64,000 nt of DNA from Paenibacillus prosopidis (GCF_003337375.1 NZ_QPJD01000018.1:1-64000); one strand, 5' to 3'. Counted from the first letter of the stretch, positions 54,598-62,132 are shown. Notes: a model not told the origin generated them from the letters alone. A program made the numbers and translations.

Positions 54598-54646
54598 GAT
54601 CAAATCCGTAAAAACGATAAAAACAACAGGTCTCTGCCTCAATTAG
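54584..54646 (+). CDS. 20-residue Lys-rich peptide ending in Asn: candidate MccA-like precursor 1
   Basis: The peptide is MKKIKIKSVKTIKTTGLCLN, encoded by ATG 54584 to TAG 54644-54646. It has an essentially perfect ribosome binding site (AAAGGAGGTGA) five bases before the ATG and overlaps the end of the protease gene by 14 bases in another frame. A paralogue with the same length and plan lies on the other side of the ThiF-like gene. C-terminal Asn is the residue that MccB enzymes adenylate in microcin C-type precursors, and a basic N-terminal part is usual in Bacillus versions. The Cys at 18 is unique to this copy. Expression is not shown. Confidence 0.75.
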   Translation: MKKIKIKSVKTIKTTGLCLN

Positions 54647-54662
54647 CAGGGGAACCGGAGGG

Positions 54663-55877
54663 ATGAACGTGGCTTTGAATTTGAATATGAAGCCGATGGT
54701 GAAAAAAATAGTATTTGTAAGAGTGAAGGAACAAGGCTTAATTCGAGTCGGCGAACTTTTTCCTGATCGGGCTGTTGAAATAGAAGATGAAAATGGATTC
54801 GTTCTGCAGCTTATCAATCTAATGGATGGCACCAGAACGATAAAAGTGATACTAATCAATTTGCATGGCAGCGGTATACGGATTTCAGAATCCGAGCTAT
54901 CGGAGCTCATCTCCGAATTTGATGCTCTTGGCTTTTTGGATAACTCTGAGTCAACGGCCTACAACAGCTTTTCCTCTATGGAGCTGGAAAGATACAAAGC
55001 GAACTTGAACTATTTTTCTTACTTCTCCAATCTGGAGAACGGTCCATGGGAAATGCAGCGCAGGCTCAACCATGCAAGAATAACCGTTATCGGCGTTGGA
55101 ACGCTCGGATCGGGCGTACTTTTTAATCTGGCAGGTTTGGGCGTCGGTAAAGTACGAATTGTCGATTTTGATGTTGTTGAATGGAGCAACTTGAATCGGC
55201 AGCTGTTATTTAAAGAAGAAGATATCGGCAGAAGGAAGATTGATGCAGCCCGGGATTTTATCCATCGCTTTCATTCGAAGCTGAAATTGGAATGTATTTC
55301 TGGCGAGATCAGATCAACAGAAGACGCGGAAAAAGCTATCGCAGATAGCGATTTGGTCATTCTCTGCGCGGATCAGCCTCATTTTTTGGTGGAACGTTGG
55401 GTGAATCAAGCTTGCGTAAAGAAAGGCATCCCTTTTATCGGCGGGGGAGTGAATGTAGTAGAAGGGCAGTTATATACCGTCGTTCCGGGAATAACAGGCT
55501 GTCTGGATTGCAATTATCTTCTTCACAGCCGGCAAGATGATGACTATCTCCAATTCATTCAAAGTTATCTGTCATCCGGCTTTAGAATGCCAAGCACGGC
55601 AATAGCCGCCAATTACATGCTTCTCACAGGGATGGTTTGCGGGGAGTTAGCTCGCCTGATTGCAGGGACGGGTCCTTTGCAATCGGAAGGGAAAGTGGTT
55701 TCCATTCATTTCGAAACCTTGCAAACGGCGATTAAGATGGACTTTTCAAGTCCGGTCCCGGATTGCCCTACATGCGGTCAAGGCGAGGGTTTGGATCCCA
55801 TTTTTCAGTTTTTTCGTGCTTTGGAACAGGGGGATATTTCAATCTGCAAAGGAGGTGATTTCCTTGAAAAAAGTTAA
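54663..55877 (+). CDS. ThiF/MccB-like adenylating (E1-like) enzyme
   Basis: 404 residues. The N-terminal 115 residues (RVGELFPDRAVEIEDENGFVLQLINLMDGTRTIKVILINLHG...ISELISEFDALGFLDN) look like an RRE/peptide-clamp winged helix. The E1 core has the nucleotide loop VIGVGTLGSGVLFNLAGLGVGKVRIVDFD, the SNLNRQLLF motif (catalytic Arg) and structural-zinc Cys pairs CLDC and CPTC. MccB-type enzymes join AMP to the C-terminal Asn of a short peptide. The two flanking peptides end in Asn, which fits. ThiS/MoaD-type partners with GG termini are absent. Start ATG 54663 uses AGGGGA nine bases upstream; GTG 54669 is an alternative. It is probably co-translated with both peptides. Confidence 0.85.
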   Translation: MNVALNLNMKPMVKKIVFVRVKEQGLIRVGELFPDRAVEIEDENGFVLQLINLMDGTRTIKVILINLHGSGIRISESELSELISEFDALGFLDNSESTAYNSFSSMELERYKANLNYFSYFSNLENGPWEMQRRLNHARITVIGVGTLGSGVLFNLAGLGVGKVRIVDFDVVEWSNLNRQLLFKEEDIGRRKIDAARDFIHRFHSKLKLECISGEIRSTEDAEKAIADSDLVILCADQPHFLVERWVNQACVKKGIPFIGGGVNVVEGQLYTVVPGITGCLDCNYLLHSRQDDDYLQFIQSYLSSGFRMPSTAIAANYMLLTGMVCGELARLIAGTGPLQSEGKVVSIHFETLQTAIKMDFSSPVPDCPTCGQGEGLDPIFQFFRALEQGDISICKGGDFLEKS

Positions 55878-55926
55878 AATTAAACCGGTGAAACCGGTAA
55901 AAACAACAGGGTTGGCTTTTAACTGA
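55864..55926 (+). CDS. 20-residue Lys-rich peptide ending in Asn: candidate MccA-like precursor 2
   Basis: The peptide is MKKVKIKPVKPVKTTGLAFN, with TTG 55864 as start and TGA at 55924-55926. AAAGGAGGTGATT is perfectly complementary to the 16S tail and correctly spaced. It overlaps the ThiF-like gene end by 14 bases, exactly as peptide 1 overlaps the protease gene. It is identical to peptide 1 at 13 of 20 positions, including all six Lys residues, TTGL and the terminal Asn. A longer frame running through it from 55660 lacks such a start and is a shadow. Likely second substrate of the adenylating enzyme. Confidence 0.75.
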   Translation: MKKVKIKPVKPVKTTGLAFN

Positions 55927-55967
55927 CTTGACTCTTGCGATTAAGAAATAGATGGTGTAATAACGAT

Positions 55968-55998
55968 GAAAGCTTGAGAAATCAAGCTTTTATTTTTT
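55968..55998 (+). terminator. Terminator after the second peptide gene
   Basis: AAAGCTTGA-GAAA-TCAAGCTTT, a 9-bp perfect stem with tetraloop, followed by a T-rich run. It closes the protease/peptide/ThiF/peptide unit. Confidence 0.85.
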
Positions 55999-56043
55999 TG
56001 CTTGGGCGACATAAATTTCTAATGCGCATAGCTCCCATACGGG

Positions 56044-56071
56044 TTACAATGGACTTACTTTCGTTCATAAT
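56044..56071 (+). promoter_or_regulatory. Possible promoter of the sensor kinase gene
   Basis: TTACAA (56044-56049), 16-base spacer, CATAAT (56066-56071), about 30 bases before the preferred start. Confidence 0.35.
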
Positions 56072-56102
56072 AGACTTTCCAGCAAGGAGAATTTATGCCT
56101 CT

Positions 56103-57416
56103 ATGATAAACATCATTGATGCCCTGCCTACTTTATTAATTGTCTCGATTCCCCTCGCTTGCGTGAGCGTGTACGCCTCGCTTGTTTTTTGGGGCAGGAC
56201 AACGGAGCGGAATTTGAAAAGCGCAATTGGTTTTGTTCTTGTCAGCTCTATATATGCCGCTATCAGCTTTAATTTTCTTCCGCTTCAATATCATCTTGTG
56301 AACTTTCTTGTTTCTTTTCTTGTTATCTTCGGCGCATTCTTCTTCCGTTTGAGGTGGTTAGCGCTATTCAAAGCCTCTGTGCTGTCTTTATTGATATACG
56401 TGGCTTTGGAAAGCATTGCAGGCTCTATCCTCACCATGTTCGTTTCCAGAGAGTACTTGCTTAGCCATTTATATATTTGGTTATTTATTGTGGACCCGTT
56501 ATTGCTCGGTATTCTATTTTTGCTCTTTTATCTCGATAAACGCAGGGTTCATGTCGGCGTCCCTATCTCCCTTTATGTGGCCGAGCATCGGAACACGAGC
56601 TTTCCCGCGCTGATTCTTTTTTTTGTTTTACAATTTTGCGCTCTCGTAGTCGTCATCACCAATGGAGTTTTCGGGTTGCCCGAGTCAGCTGTCATTACTG
56701 CTTCTATCCTATTGTGTATCGCCTCCATCGCCGTTTTTTTCTTCGTACTGCATGTCATTAGCCGGACGAAGACCGAAGTGGTTGAGATGACCAAAGAGGT
56801 GTATATCAAAGAAATTCACGATATGTTCACGATCGTCCGCGGGCAGCGTCATGACTTTTTGAACCACGCCCAAGTTGCTCTCTCTCTATTGAAGTTGAAC
56901 AAGCTGGAAGAAGCAAATCAATACATAAACGGCATTCAATTTGATATTGAGGAGGTCAGCCATTTGATGCGAATCGGTGAACCTGCTATCGTGGCGCTTC
57001 TCCAATCAAAGCTTTCCTCCTGCATGGCGCATGACATCAAAACGGATATTAACTTCGGCGACATAGGAAAGGTGCTGGGAGTCAGATCCATTGCTATCGT
57101 TACCATTATGGGAAATCTAATTGATAATGCCATTGAAGAAACGAAGCTGGTGGCAGATGAATATAGGCGTATAGGGCTGGAGGGACGGGCCAGTAACGGC
57201 GTTTTTCAGTTTAAAATAATAAATCCGCTCTCCAAGCCGCTTCATCCGGCGGATATTTCTAATTTCACAAAGCTTGGGTTCAGCACCAAAAAAGGGGACC
57301 GCGGAATCGGTCTTGCCGTTGTGGAACAGAAGCTTAACCTATATGGCGGCAATCTCTCCGTTAGGTTAGTGGATGAAAAGGCCATTAGTTTCGAAATCAG
57401 CATTCCTTTGAATTAG
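56103..57416 (+). CDS. AgrC/ComD-type sensor histidine kinase (HPK10)
   Basis: About 437 residues from ATG 56103 (AAGGAG 13 bases upstream); ATG 56049 is an alternative. Six to seven membrane spans fill the first 210 residues. The kinase part has the HPK10-type box RGQRHDFLNHAQVALSLLKLNK (His in RHDFLNH), then GNLIDNAIEETK and GDRGIGLAVVEQKLNLYGG as the ATP-binding N and G boxes. Kinases of this group sense secreted peptides or their modified forms. No LytTR response regulator is encoded beside it, which is unusual. Its location between two peptide-maturation sets suggests it senses one of the products (inference). Confidence 0.85.
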   Translation: MINIIDALPTLLIVSIPLACVSVYASLVFWGRTTERNLKSAIGFVLVSSIYAAISFNFLPLQYHLVNFLVSFLVIFGAFFFRLRWLALFKASVLSLLIYVALESIAGSILTMFVSREYLLSHLYIWLFIVDPLLLGILFLLFYLDKRRVHVGVPISLYVAEHRNTSFPALILFFVLQFCALVVVITNGVFGLPESAVITASILLCIASIAVFFFVLHVISRTKTEVVEMTKEVYIKEIHDMFTIVRGQRHDFLNHAQVALSLLKLNKLEEANQYINGIQFDIEEVSHLMRIGEPAIVALLQSKLSSCMAHDIKTDINFGDIGKVLGVRSIAIVTIMGNLIDNAIEETKLVADEYRRIGLEGRASNGVFQFKIINPLSKPLHPADISNFTKLGFSTKKGDRGIGLAVVEQKLNLYGGNLSVRLVDEKAISFEISIPLN

Positions 57417-57424
57417 TCGAAATT

Positions 57425-57442
57425 TTGTTCTTTAAAAAGAAC
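57425..57442. promoter_or_regulatory. Palindromic site 1 (TTGTTC-N8-GAAC) with extended -10 promoter
   Basis: TTGTTCTTTAAAAAGAAC has 7-bp perfect arms (GTTCTTT / AAAGAAC). An extended -10 (TGTATAAT, TATAAT at 57454-57459) follows, with no good -35, so the palindrome occupies the -35 region where an activator or repressor would bind. Confidence 0.55.
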
Positions 57443-57482
57443 GAATTCTCTTGTATAATAAAAGATGTGGTTTTGTAACTAC

Positions 57483-57518
57483 AGCACTGAAACAATCAGA
57501 TCAGTGCTCCTTTTTTTT
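57483..57518 (+). terminator. Terminator between the promoter and the 56-residue peptide gene
   Basis: AGCACTGA / TCAGTGCT (8-bp perfect stem), then CC and eight T. It may end the kinase transcript or act as an attenuator for transcripts starting near 57466. Confidence 0.8.
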
Positions 57519-57524
57519 ATCTTA

Positions 57525-57544
57525 TTGTTCGTTATAAGGAACAA
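57525..57544. promoter_or_regulatory. Palindromic site 2 (TTGTTC-N8-GAACAA)
   Basis: TTGTTCGTTATAAGGAACAA repeats the arrangement of site 1 with the same 8-base spacing, 21 bases before the peptide gene start. TTATAA inside it could be a -10 element. Confidence 0.55.
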
Positions 57545-57564
57545 TTGCGAATGGAGGTGATACA

Positions 57565-57735
57565 ATGCAAAAGCCGGCTTACCATGCGCCAAAGGTTTTA
57601 AAGCATCAACCGATTCGCTTTGAAACGTCTCAAAGTTGGAATAAAGGACATGGACCCGTTTCAGGCGATCCTGGAAAAAGCAATGGGGACAATTATCCAC
57701 ATGAACCTTATAATCCGAAAAAAGACAAGAAATGA
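57565..57735 (+). CDS. 56-residue candidate RiPP precursor peptide
   Basis: The gene starts at ATG 57565 with GGAGGTGAT upstream and ends at TGA 57733-57735. The N-terminal half (MQKPAYHAPKVLKHQPIRFE, then TSQSWN) has the YxxPxV/L spacing seen in PqqD-recognised leader peptides of lasso type. The C-terminal half is Gly, Pro, Asn and Lys rich (NKGHGPVSGDPGKSNGDN...NPKKDKK), hydrophilic and without Cys. It directly precedes the kinase, PqqD, peptidase, exporter and nucleotidyltransferase genes. Which residues form the core cannot be told; the lasso cyclase is absent from the window, so the final structure may not be a lasso. Confidence 0.65.
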   Translation: MQKPAYHAPKVLKHQPIRFETSQSWNKGHGPVSGDPGKSNGDNYPHEPYNPKKDKK

Positions 57736-57816
57736 TTATTCCGTAGCCGAGGAGAGGTCAGGGTCGATACTCTAAAGACCTCTCTGCCCGAATTAATTCG
57801 TTTAAGGGGTTTTAAA

Positions 57817-58602
57817 ATGGAGAAGTTAACGCTAAAAATTGGCGAGCATTTCATGCAAGTTATGTGTGCTTCCGGTGATGTTATACATATGCTCAAAACA
57901 CATTTTCAATATTTTGATCATTCATTTGAGTGTCAACCGGATTTAGCTATCCTCTTGGAAGATGGCTACGGAACCCCTTTTGTTGATTATGAGGTTCATA
58001 TTTTAAAAGAAGGTAATCAAATCTCTTTCCTAAGAGCCGATTATTCCATCCAAGTGGACGATGATTATAAGCAGGCGACAGTCGCCGTTCATGATGAATT
58101 AGCTCTAAAGCATGCCCTAATGAATCTGTACAGTTCATTTATCGTCCATCACAACTGGGGACTTTTAATCCATTCCTCCTGTGTGATAGAAGAGGGCCGG
58201 GCGCATGTTTTCATGGGTCATTCCGGTGCCGGGAAATCAACAGCCGCTAAATTATCTTATCCTAGAAAGCTTTTGTCAGACGAAGCTACGATCTTGAAAA
58301 TCACCGAAGAAAGCATTACGGTTTTTAATTCACCGTTTCGCAGCGAGCTTCAGTCAACGGATCATCATGAAAACTGTCCATTAGCCAGCATTCAACTATT
58401 AGAACAGTCACGATCCAATAAAAGGTTGAAGCTAAAGAAAGCCGAGGCCCTTCTGCAAATGACGGACAAAGTGTTTTTTTGGTCCTATAGGGCGGAGGAG
58501 CCGACTAAGATTTTGCGTCTTTTAAAGCTAGTCGTGAATGAAATTCCGGTTTATGAGCTGCATTTTCAAAAGAACAATACTTTTTGGGAGCTGATTTCCT
58601 AA
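57817..58602 (+). CDS. HPr kinase-like peptide kinase (PadeK-type)
   Basis: 261 residues. The C-terminal two thirds have an HPrK-like P-loop (HVFMGHSGAGKSTAAKLS) followed by LLSDEATILK, and the N-terminal third a beta-rich domain (FECQPDLAILLEDGYGTPFVDYEVH). Enzymes of this group in paeninodin-type clusters phosphorylate a C-terminal Ser of the precursor; here the precursor ends in Lys, but it has Ser at 22, 24, 33 and 39. It shares one base with the following PqqD gene (TAATG), so the two are coupled. Confidence 0.8.
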   Translation: MEKLTLKIGEHFMQVMCASGDVIHMLKTHFQYFDHSFECQPDLAILLEDGYGTPFVDYEVHILKEGNQISFLRADYSIQVDDDYKQATVAVHDELALKHALMNLYSSFIVHHNWGLLIHSSCVIEEGRAHVFMGHSGAGKSTAAKLSYPRKLLSDEATILKITEESITVFNSPFRSELQSTDHHENCPLASIQLLEQSRSNKRLKLKKAEALLQMTDKVFFWSYRAEEPTKILRLLKLVVNEIPVYELHFQKNNTFWELIS

Positions 58603-58868
58603 TGGCAAGCTATATTCACAAGGAAAAATTCGAGGTGCTGGAGCTTGACGGGGAGTCCGTTATCTTAAATGCAGATGCATTTATGGTGACGACTCTTAAT
58701 GAGGTTGGGAGTTTTTGCTGGTCGCTGCTGCATGAGCCATGCACGATCCGGCAAATGATTCAAACCGTTCAAACTCATTATGCAGTAGAGGACGAATCCA
58801 TCGAGCAGGATATTGAGCAATTTGTAACTCATTTAATGGATTGCGGATTAATCCGGCATGCCAGCTAA
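58602..58868 (+). CDS. PqqD-family RRE protein (lasso B1-type)
   Basis: 88 residues. EVLELDGESVILNADAFMVTTLNEVGSFCWSLLHEPCTIRQMIQTVQTHYAVEDESIEQDIEQFVTHLMDCGLI is the complete PqqD winged helix: three strands and three helices. It would bind the leader of the 56-residue peptide and present it to the modifying enzymes. ATG 58602 overlaps the kinase stop, and its own stop overlaps the next gene by 11 bases. Confidence 0.85.
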   Translation: MASYIHKEKFEVLELDGESVILNADAFMVTTLNEVGSFCWSLLHEPCTIRQMIQTVQTHYAVEDESIEQDIEQFVTHLMDCGLIRHAS

Positions 58869-59334
58869 TCTAACCGCTTGTTATTTGATTAAAGAGGTTA
58901 TAAGGAAACAGGGATGGGTAGAGCTTCCGGCGGAAGGCACAAGCATGTATCCCCTTATCAAACAAGGCAATATTTGCCGATTTGTTCCATGTGAAGCGAT
59001 GAAGCTGAAAAAAGGTGAAATTATATTGTTTCATACTTTATCGGGCAGCTTGGTTGCTCATCGCCTACTGTCTGTCGAATCGTTAAATGAGCAGGTTACC
59101 TACCGGCTAAAGGGCGACACGAATTTTGGTGCCGATGAACCTGTCGGTCAAGAACAGCTGATCGGCAAGCTGACTTCAATAAATAAAGGAAAGTACCGGA
59201 TCAAGCTGCCGAGCTTATCTGTTCATGTTTGGAGCCAAATGATTCTTCTGTTCCCGATCCTGACTGTCTTTCTAAGAGCTTACTTGAATAGAAGGTGTCC
59301 TAATGAGATTTATACGAGCAGCGAAAAAAATTGA
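58858..59334 (+). CDS. S24/S26-type signal-peptidase-like protease
   Basis: 158 residues. The catalytic Ser is in EGTSMYPLIKQGNICRFVP (the SMxP box) and the catalytic Lys in VTYRLKGDTNFGADEPV; GEIILFHTLSGSLVAHRLLSV is the connecting strand. A C-terminal membrane span (MILLFPILTVFLRAYL) puts it in the SipW-like topology. In this context it may remove the leader, a role filled by a transglutaminase-like B2 protease in lasso clusters (inference). It overlaps both neighbouring genes. Confidence 0.8.
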   Translation: MPANLTACYLIKEVIRKQGWVELPAEGTSMYPLIKQGNICRFVPCEAMKLKKGEIILFHTLSGSLVAHRLLSVESLNEQVTYRLKGDTNFGADEPVGQEQLIGKLTSINKGKYRIKLPSLSVHVWSQMILLFPILTVFLRAYLNRRCPNEIYTSSEKN

Positions 59335-61120
59335 TTTAAAACCATATATGTCTACAAAGGAAATGAAAAGAACGTATCACTTATTAAAGCCCTATATCCT
59401 GAAGCATAAAAAGGCCTATATAAGCTTATTTTTGCTGATGGTGATCGATATTTCATTAATACTGGCATTTGCATGGTTTATTGGCCAATTAACCGATGCG
59501 GCGGTTCATCGTGATTTTGACCGTCTCAAGGGGCTGCTGTTTATTGGAGTCGGTTTAACTGCAACGAGTATTACTACAAACTTCATGGATACGTATCTGG
59601 AAACCATAGCCGTTAACGCAGTGAAAAAAGATCTGAATTTGGACTTATATCAACATATTTTACTTTTGCCGGGAAACCATGTATCGAATCTTCATTCAGG
59701 CGAATTATTATCCCATTTTACGAATGAGATCCATAATGTGGATGGAATTGTAGGCAGGGGATTAATCAACTTAATCAGGTATCCCGTTATCTCGATCGCA
59801 TCCTTCATTTACTTGGTACAAATTAGCTGGAAGCTGTCCTTACTTAGTCTATTAGTTGTTCCTGTTGCTATTATTGGCGGTGCTGTATTCGGGTTATTAC
59901 TTCGAAATAATAGCCGTCTTATACATAAACTGATCAGCAGCATTAATAAAAGTCTTAACGACACGTTTCACGGCTTTGTGGTCATTCGCTCATTTACGTT
60001 AGAGAAGCTGTTTTTTACAAAATATGACCGTATGAATCAAGACCTTTATTCATTAGAGCTAAAGGATGCTAAGCTGCGGGGCTGGTTCTACGCGGGAGGT
60101 GAGGCTGTTGGGGCAACCGCCTATCTTGTCAGTTTCATTGTGGGAGCCTATTTTGTTTCCGGAAACGTCATTACGATTGGCGCCTTATTATCATTTATTA
60201 CGCTTGTCGGCCGTATGGTCAATCCCCTTACGGGTCTAGCCGGACAATGGGCAAGCTATCAAAGAGCATTATCAGCGATAGAACGTATAATCAATCTGCT
60301 CGATAAACCCAGGGATTCCAAAGAGCTTCCTTCCTTTGCTCCAACGCCGCTTCTGCATAATCGTATCCAATTCCATGATATTACGTTTAGTTATGATGGA
60401 CAAAAAAATGTGTTTGAGCATTTTCATTTGCAAATTCCAAAGGGTCAGGTCGTAGCTTTTGTCGGTCCAAGCGGAGCGGGGAAATCAACCTTATTTAATC
60501 TGCTCCAAGGATTTTATAGATGCCAATCGGGTTCTATTCGCATAGACGATACTTCAGTAGAAGATATTACCCTCTCCGAGCTAAGAAACTCGATTGCTTA
60601 TGTGCCACAGGAAACCTTTTTGTTTAGCGGAACGATCAGAGATAATTTAATGCTGGCACGTCCGGGCATTTCTGAAGCGGAGATGATAAATGCCTCAAGA
60701 AGCGCCAATATTCATGAGTTTATTACAGCTCTTCCTAAAGGATATGATACGGAAATTGGGGAAAGAGGGGTAAAGCTTTCAGGCGGACAAAGACAGAGAA
60801 TATCGATTGCAAGAGCCATCCTCAAAGATGCTCCCATCCTATTATTAGACGAAGCCACTTCTGCTTTAGACAGTGAAACGGAATTTTTAGTAAAGGATGC
60901 ATTAGACCAATTAATGAAAAATCGTACGACACTGATTATTGCCCATCGAATATCTACGATTCAGCATGCTGATGTCATCGTTGTTTTGGATCAAGGAAAG
61001 ATCGTCCAAATGGGGAAGCATCATGAGTTGATCCATGAGAAGGGGCTGTACAGCGAGCTGAATAAAACGCGGGTTCCCAATCAGTCAAGCGCGGCTAATC
61101 CTTTGGCCGTGAATGCTTAA
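59303..61120 (+). CDS. ABC exporter, transmembrane and ATPase domains fused (lasso D-type)
   Basis: 605 residues. Six spans in residues 30-320 and an ATPase domain from about 345: Walker A GPSGAGKST, Q-loop VPQETFLF, signature KLSGGQRQRISIARA, Walker B PILLLDEATSALD and the switch His in IIAHRIST. There is no C39 peptidase domain, so processing must be done by another enzyme. Start 59303 has AAGGTG upstream and overlaps the previous gene by 32 bases. Likely exports the mature peptide and may provide self-protection; it could serve both peptide systems. Confidence 0.9.
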   Translation: MRFIRAAKKIDLKPYMSTKEMKRTYHLLKPYILKHKKAYISLFLLMVIDISLILAFAWFIGQLTDAAVHRDFDRLKGLLFIGVGLTATSITTNFMDTYLETIAVNAVKKDLNLDLYQHILLLPGNHVSNLHSGELLSHFTNEIHNVDGIVGRGLINLIRYPVISIASFIYLVQISWKLSLLSLLVVPVAIIGGAVFGLLLRNNSRLIHKLISSINKSLNDTFHGFVVIRSFTLEKLFFTKYDRMNQDLYSLELKDAKLRGWFYAGGEAVGATAYLVSFIVGAYFVSGNVITIGALLSFITLVGRMVNPLTGLAGQWASYQRALSAIERIINLLDKPRDSKELPSFAPTPLLHNRIQFHDITFSYDGQKNVFEHFHLQIPKGQVVAFVGPSGAGKSTLFNLLQGFYRCQSGSIRIDDTSVEDITLSELRNSIAYVPQETFLFSGTIRDNLMLARPGISEAEMINASRSANIHEFITALPKGYDTEIGERGVKLSGGQRQRISIARAILKDAPILLLDEATSALDSETEFLVKDALDQLMKNRTTLIIAHRISTIQHADVIVVLDQGKIVQMGKHHELIHEKGLYSELNKTRVPNQSSAANPLAVNA

Positions 61121-61142
61121 TCAATAGAAGGGAAGAGAATAG

Positions 61143-62132
61143 TTGATCAATCAACTTCTAAAAGCACTGTATGATCGGAGCTGCAGCTTAACAGAAGATG
61201 TAGAGTTTTATAGGCAAGCGATTGAGGAAATTGAAGCATATGCGGTCTCTTCTCAAATCTACCATTTATTAAAAGAACAGGGCCGTCTTGAAGATACGCC
61301 ATTGTTTTTCCGGGAAAGGCTGAAAAACGTTTATAACGAAGCACTGCACCTGAATTTGTTTATTAAAAATCAAACCGACCGGATCCTGCAAAGGTTTGAG
61401 ACGATCCAGCTGAACGTCATCCCATTAAAAGGAGTCTATTTCGCTGAAAAGTATTTTGGTCATATTGGCGCAAGAGGGACTTCGGACATTGATCTATTAG
61501 TTAGAAAAGAAGATGTCGGGCGCGCGGTCGATTGTGTTATAGCTTTGGGCTTTCAGATCGAGCAAGAGCCGATTCCATCCCACTTTCATTTATGCTTCAG
61601 CAAACGGATACCAGGGGCCGTTATTCCTTTAACGGTAGAAATCCACTGGAATATCGTAAAAGAAACCACTTCTAATTTTGAGATTGAACCATTTTGGAAT
61701 AATGCGGTCCCCTTTAAACAATACGACTATGTTATGGCATTATCGGATTACCATACCTTCTACATGATTTGTCTGCACGGGTGGAGACATAATTTACAAT
61801 CCCCTAAATATTTTATCGATATCATCCAATTGATCTATGTTTTAAAAGATAGCCTAAACTATGATCTTCTTTTTCAAGATGCCTCGGCCCATGAAACGCG
61901 AAAAAGGCTCGTACGGACATTATCCATTGTTTATGAGTCGTATCCGATGTTAGACAACATAAAGGAACTCCCGGTTAAAAGAAAGCGTTGGCTCCAAAAT
62001 AATAACGACAGGCTGCAGCGGAAGCGGATTTTGAAATATTTGGATTTTATTGATTATCAATTTTTAAGTTACGATAACCTCAGGCATAGCTTCAGAGAAG
62101 TTTATAACTGGCTTACACCTAGCAGGCCTTAA
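61143..62132 (+). CDS. Nucleotidyltransferase-family protein (PadeN-type)
   Basis: 329 residues. The Pol-beta-like motif is RGTSDIDLLVRKEDVGRAV (G-S/T...DxD) with a third acidic residue at VEIHWNIV; HGWRHNLQSPKYFIDIIQLI follows. Proteins of this NTP_transf_5-like group accompany HPr-kinase-like enzymes in paeninodin clusters, where their role is not settled. The start is TTG 61143 with AAGGGAAGAG upstream. It is the last gene of the run. Confidence 0.8.
   Translation: MINQLLKALYDRSCSLTEDVEFYRQAIEEIEAYAVSSQIYHLLKEQGRLEDTPLFFRERLKNVYNEALHLNLFIKNQTDRILQRFETIQLNVIPLKGVYFAEKYFGHIGARGTSDIDLLVRKEDVGRAVDCVIALGFQIEQEPIPSHFHLCFSKRIPGAVIPLTVEIHWNIVKETTSNFEIEPFWNNAVPFKQYDYVMALSDYHTFYMICLHGWRHNLQSPKYFIDIIQLIYVLKDSLNYDLLFQDASAHETRKRLVRTLSIVYESYPMLDNIKELPVKRKRWLQNNNDRLQRKRILKYLDFIDYQFLSYDNLRHSFREVYNWLTPSRP

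Noticed and set aside
54663..55877. ThiF-like protein as a thiamine or molybdopterin biosynthesis enzyme
   Set aside because: No thiS, thiG, moaD or moeA neighbours; it has an N-terminal clamp-like domain and is flanked by Asn-ended peptides.
55660..55926. 88-codon frame ending in the second Asn-terminated peptide
   Set aside because: It overlaps the ThiF-like gene fully and lacks a start signal; the TTG at 55864 with a perfect ribosome binding site explains the conserved part.
57565..62132. Complete lasso peptide cluster
   Set aside because: No asparagine-synthetase-like cyclase or transglutaminase-like B2 protease is present, so only the accessory genes are supported.
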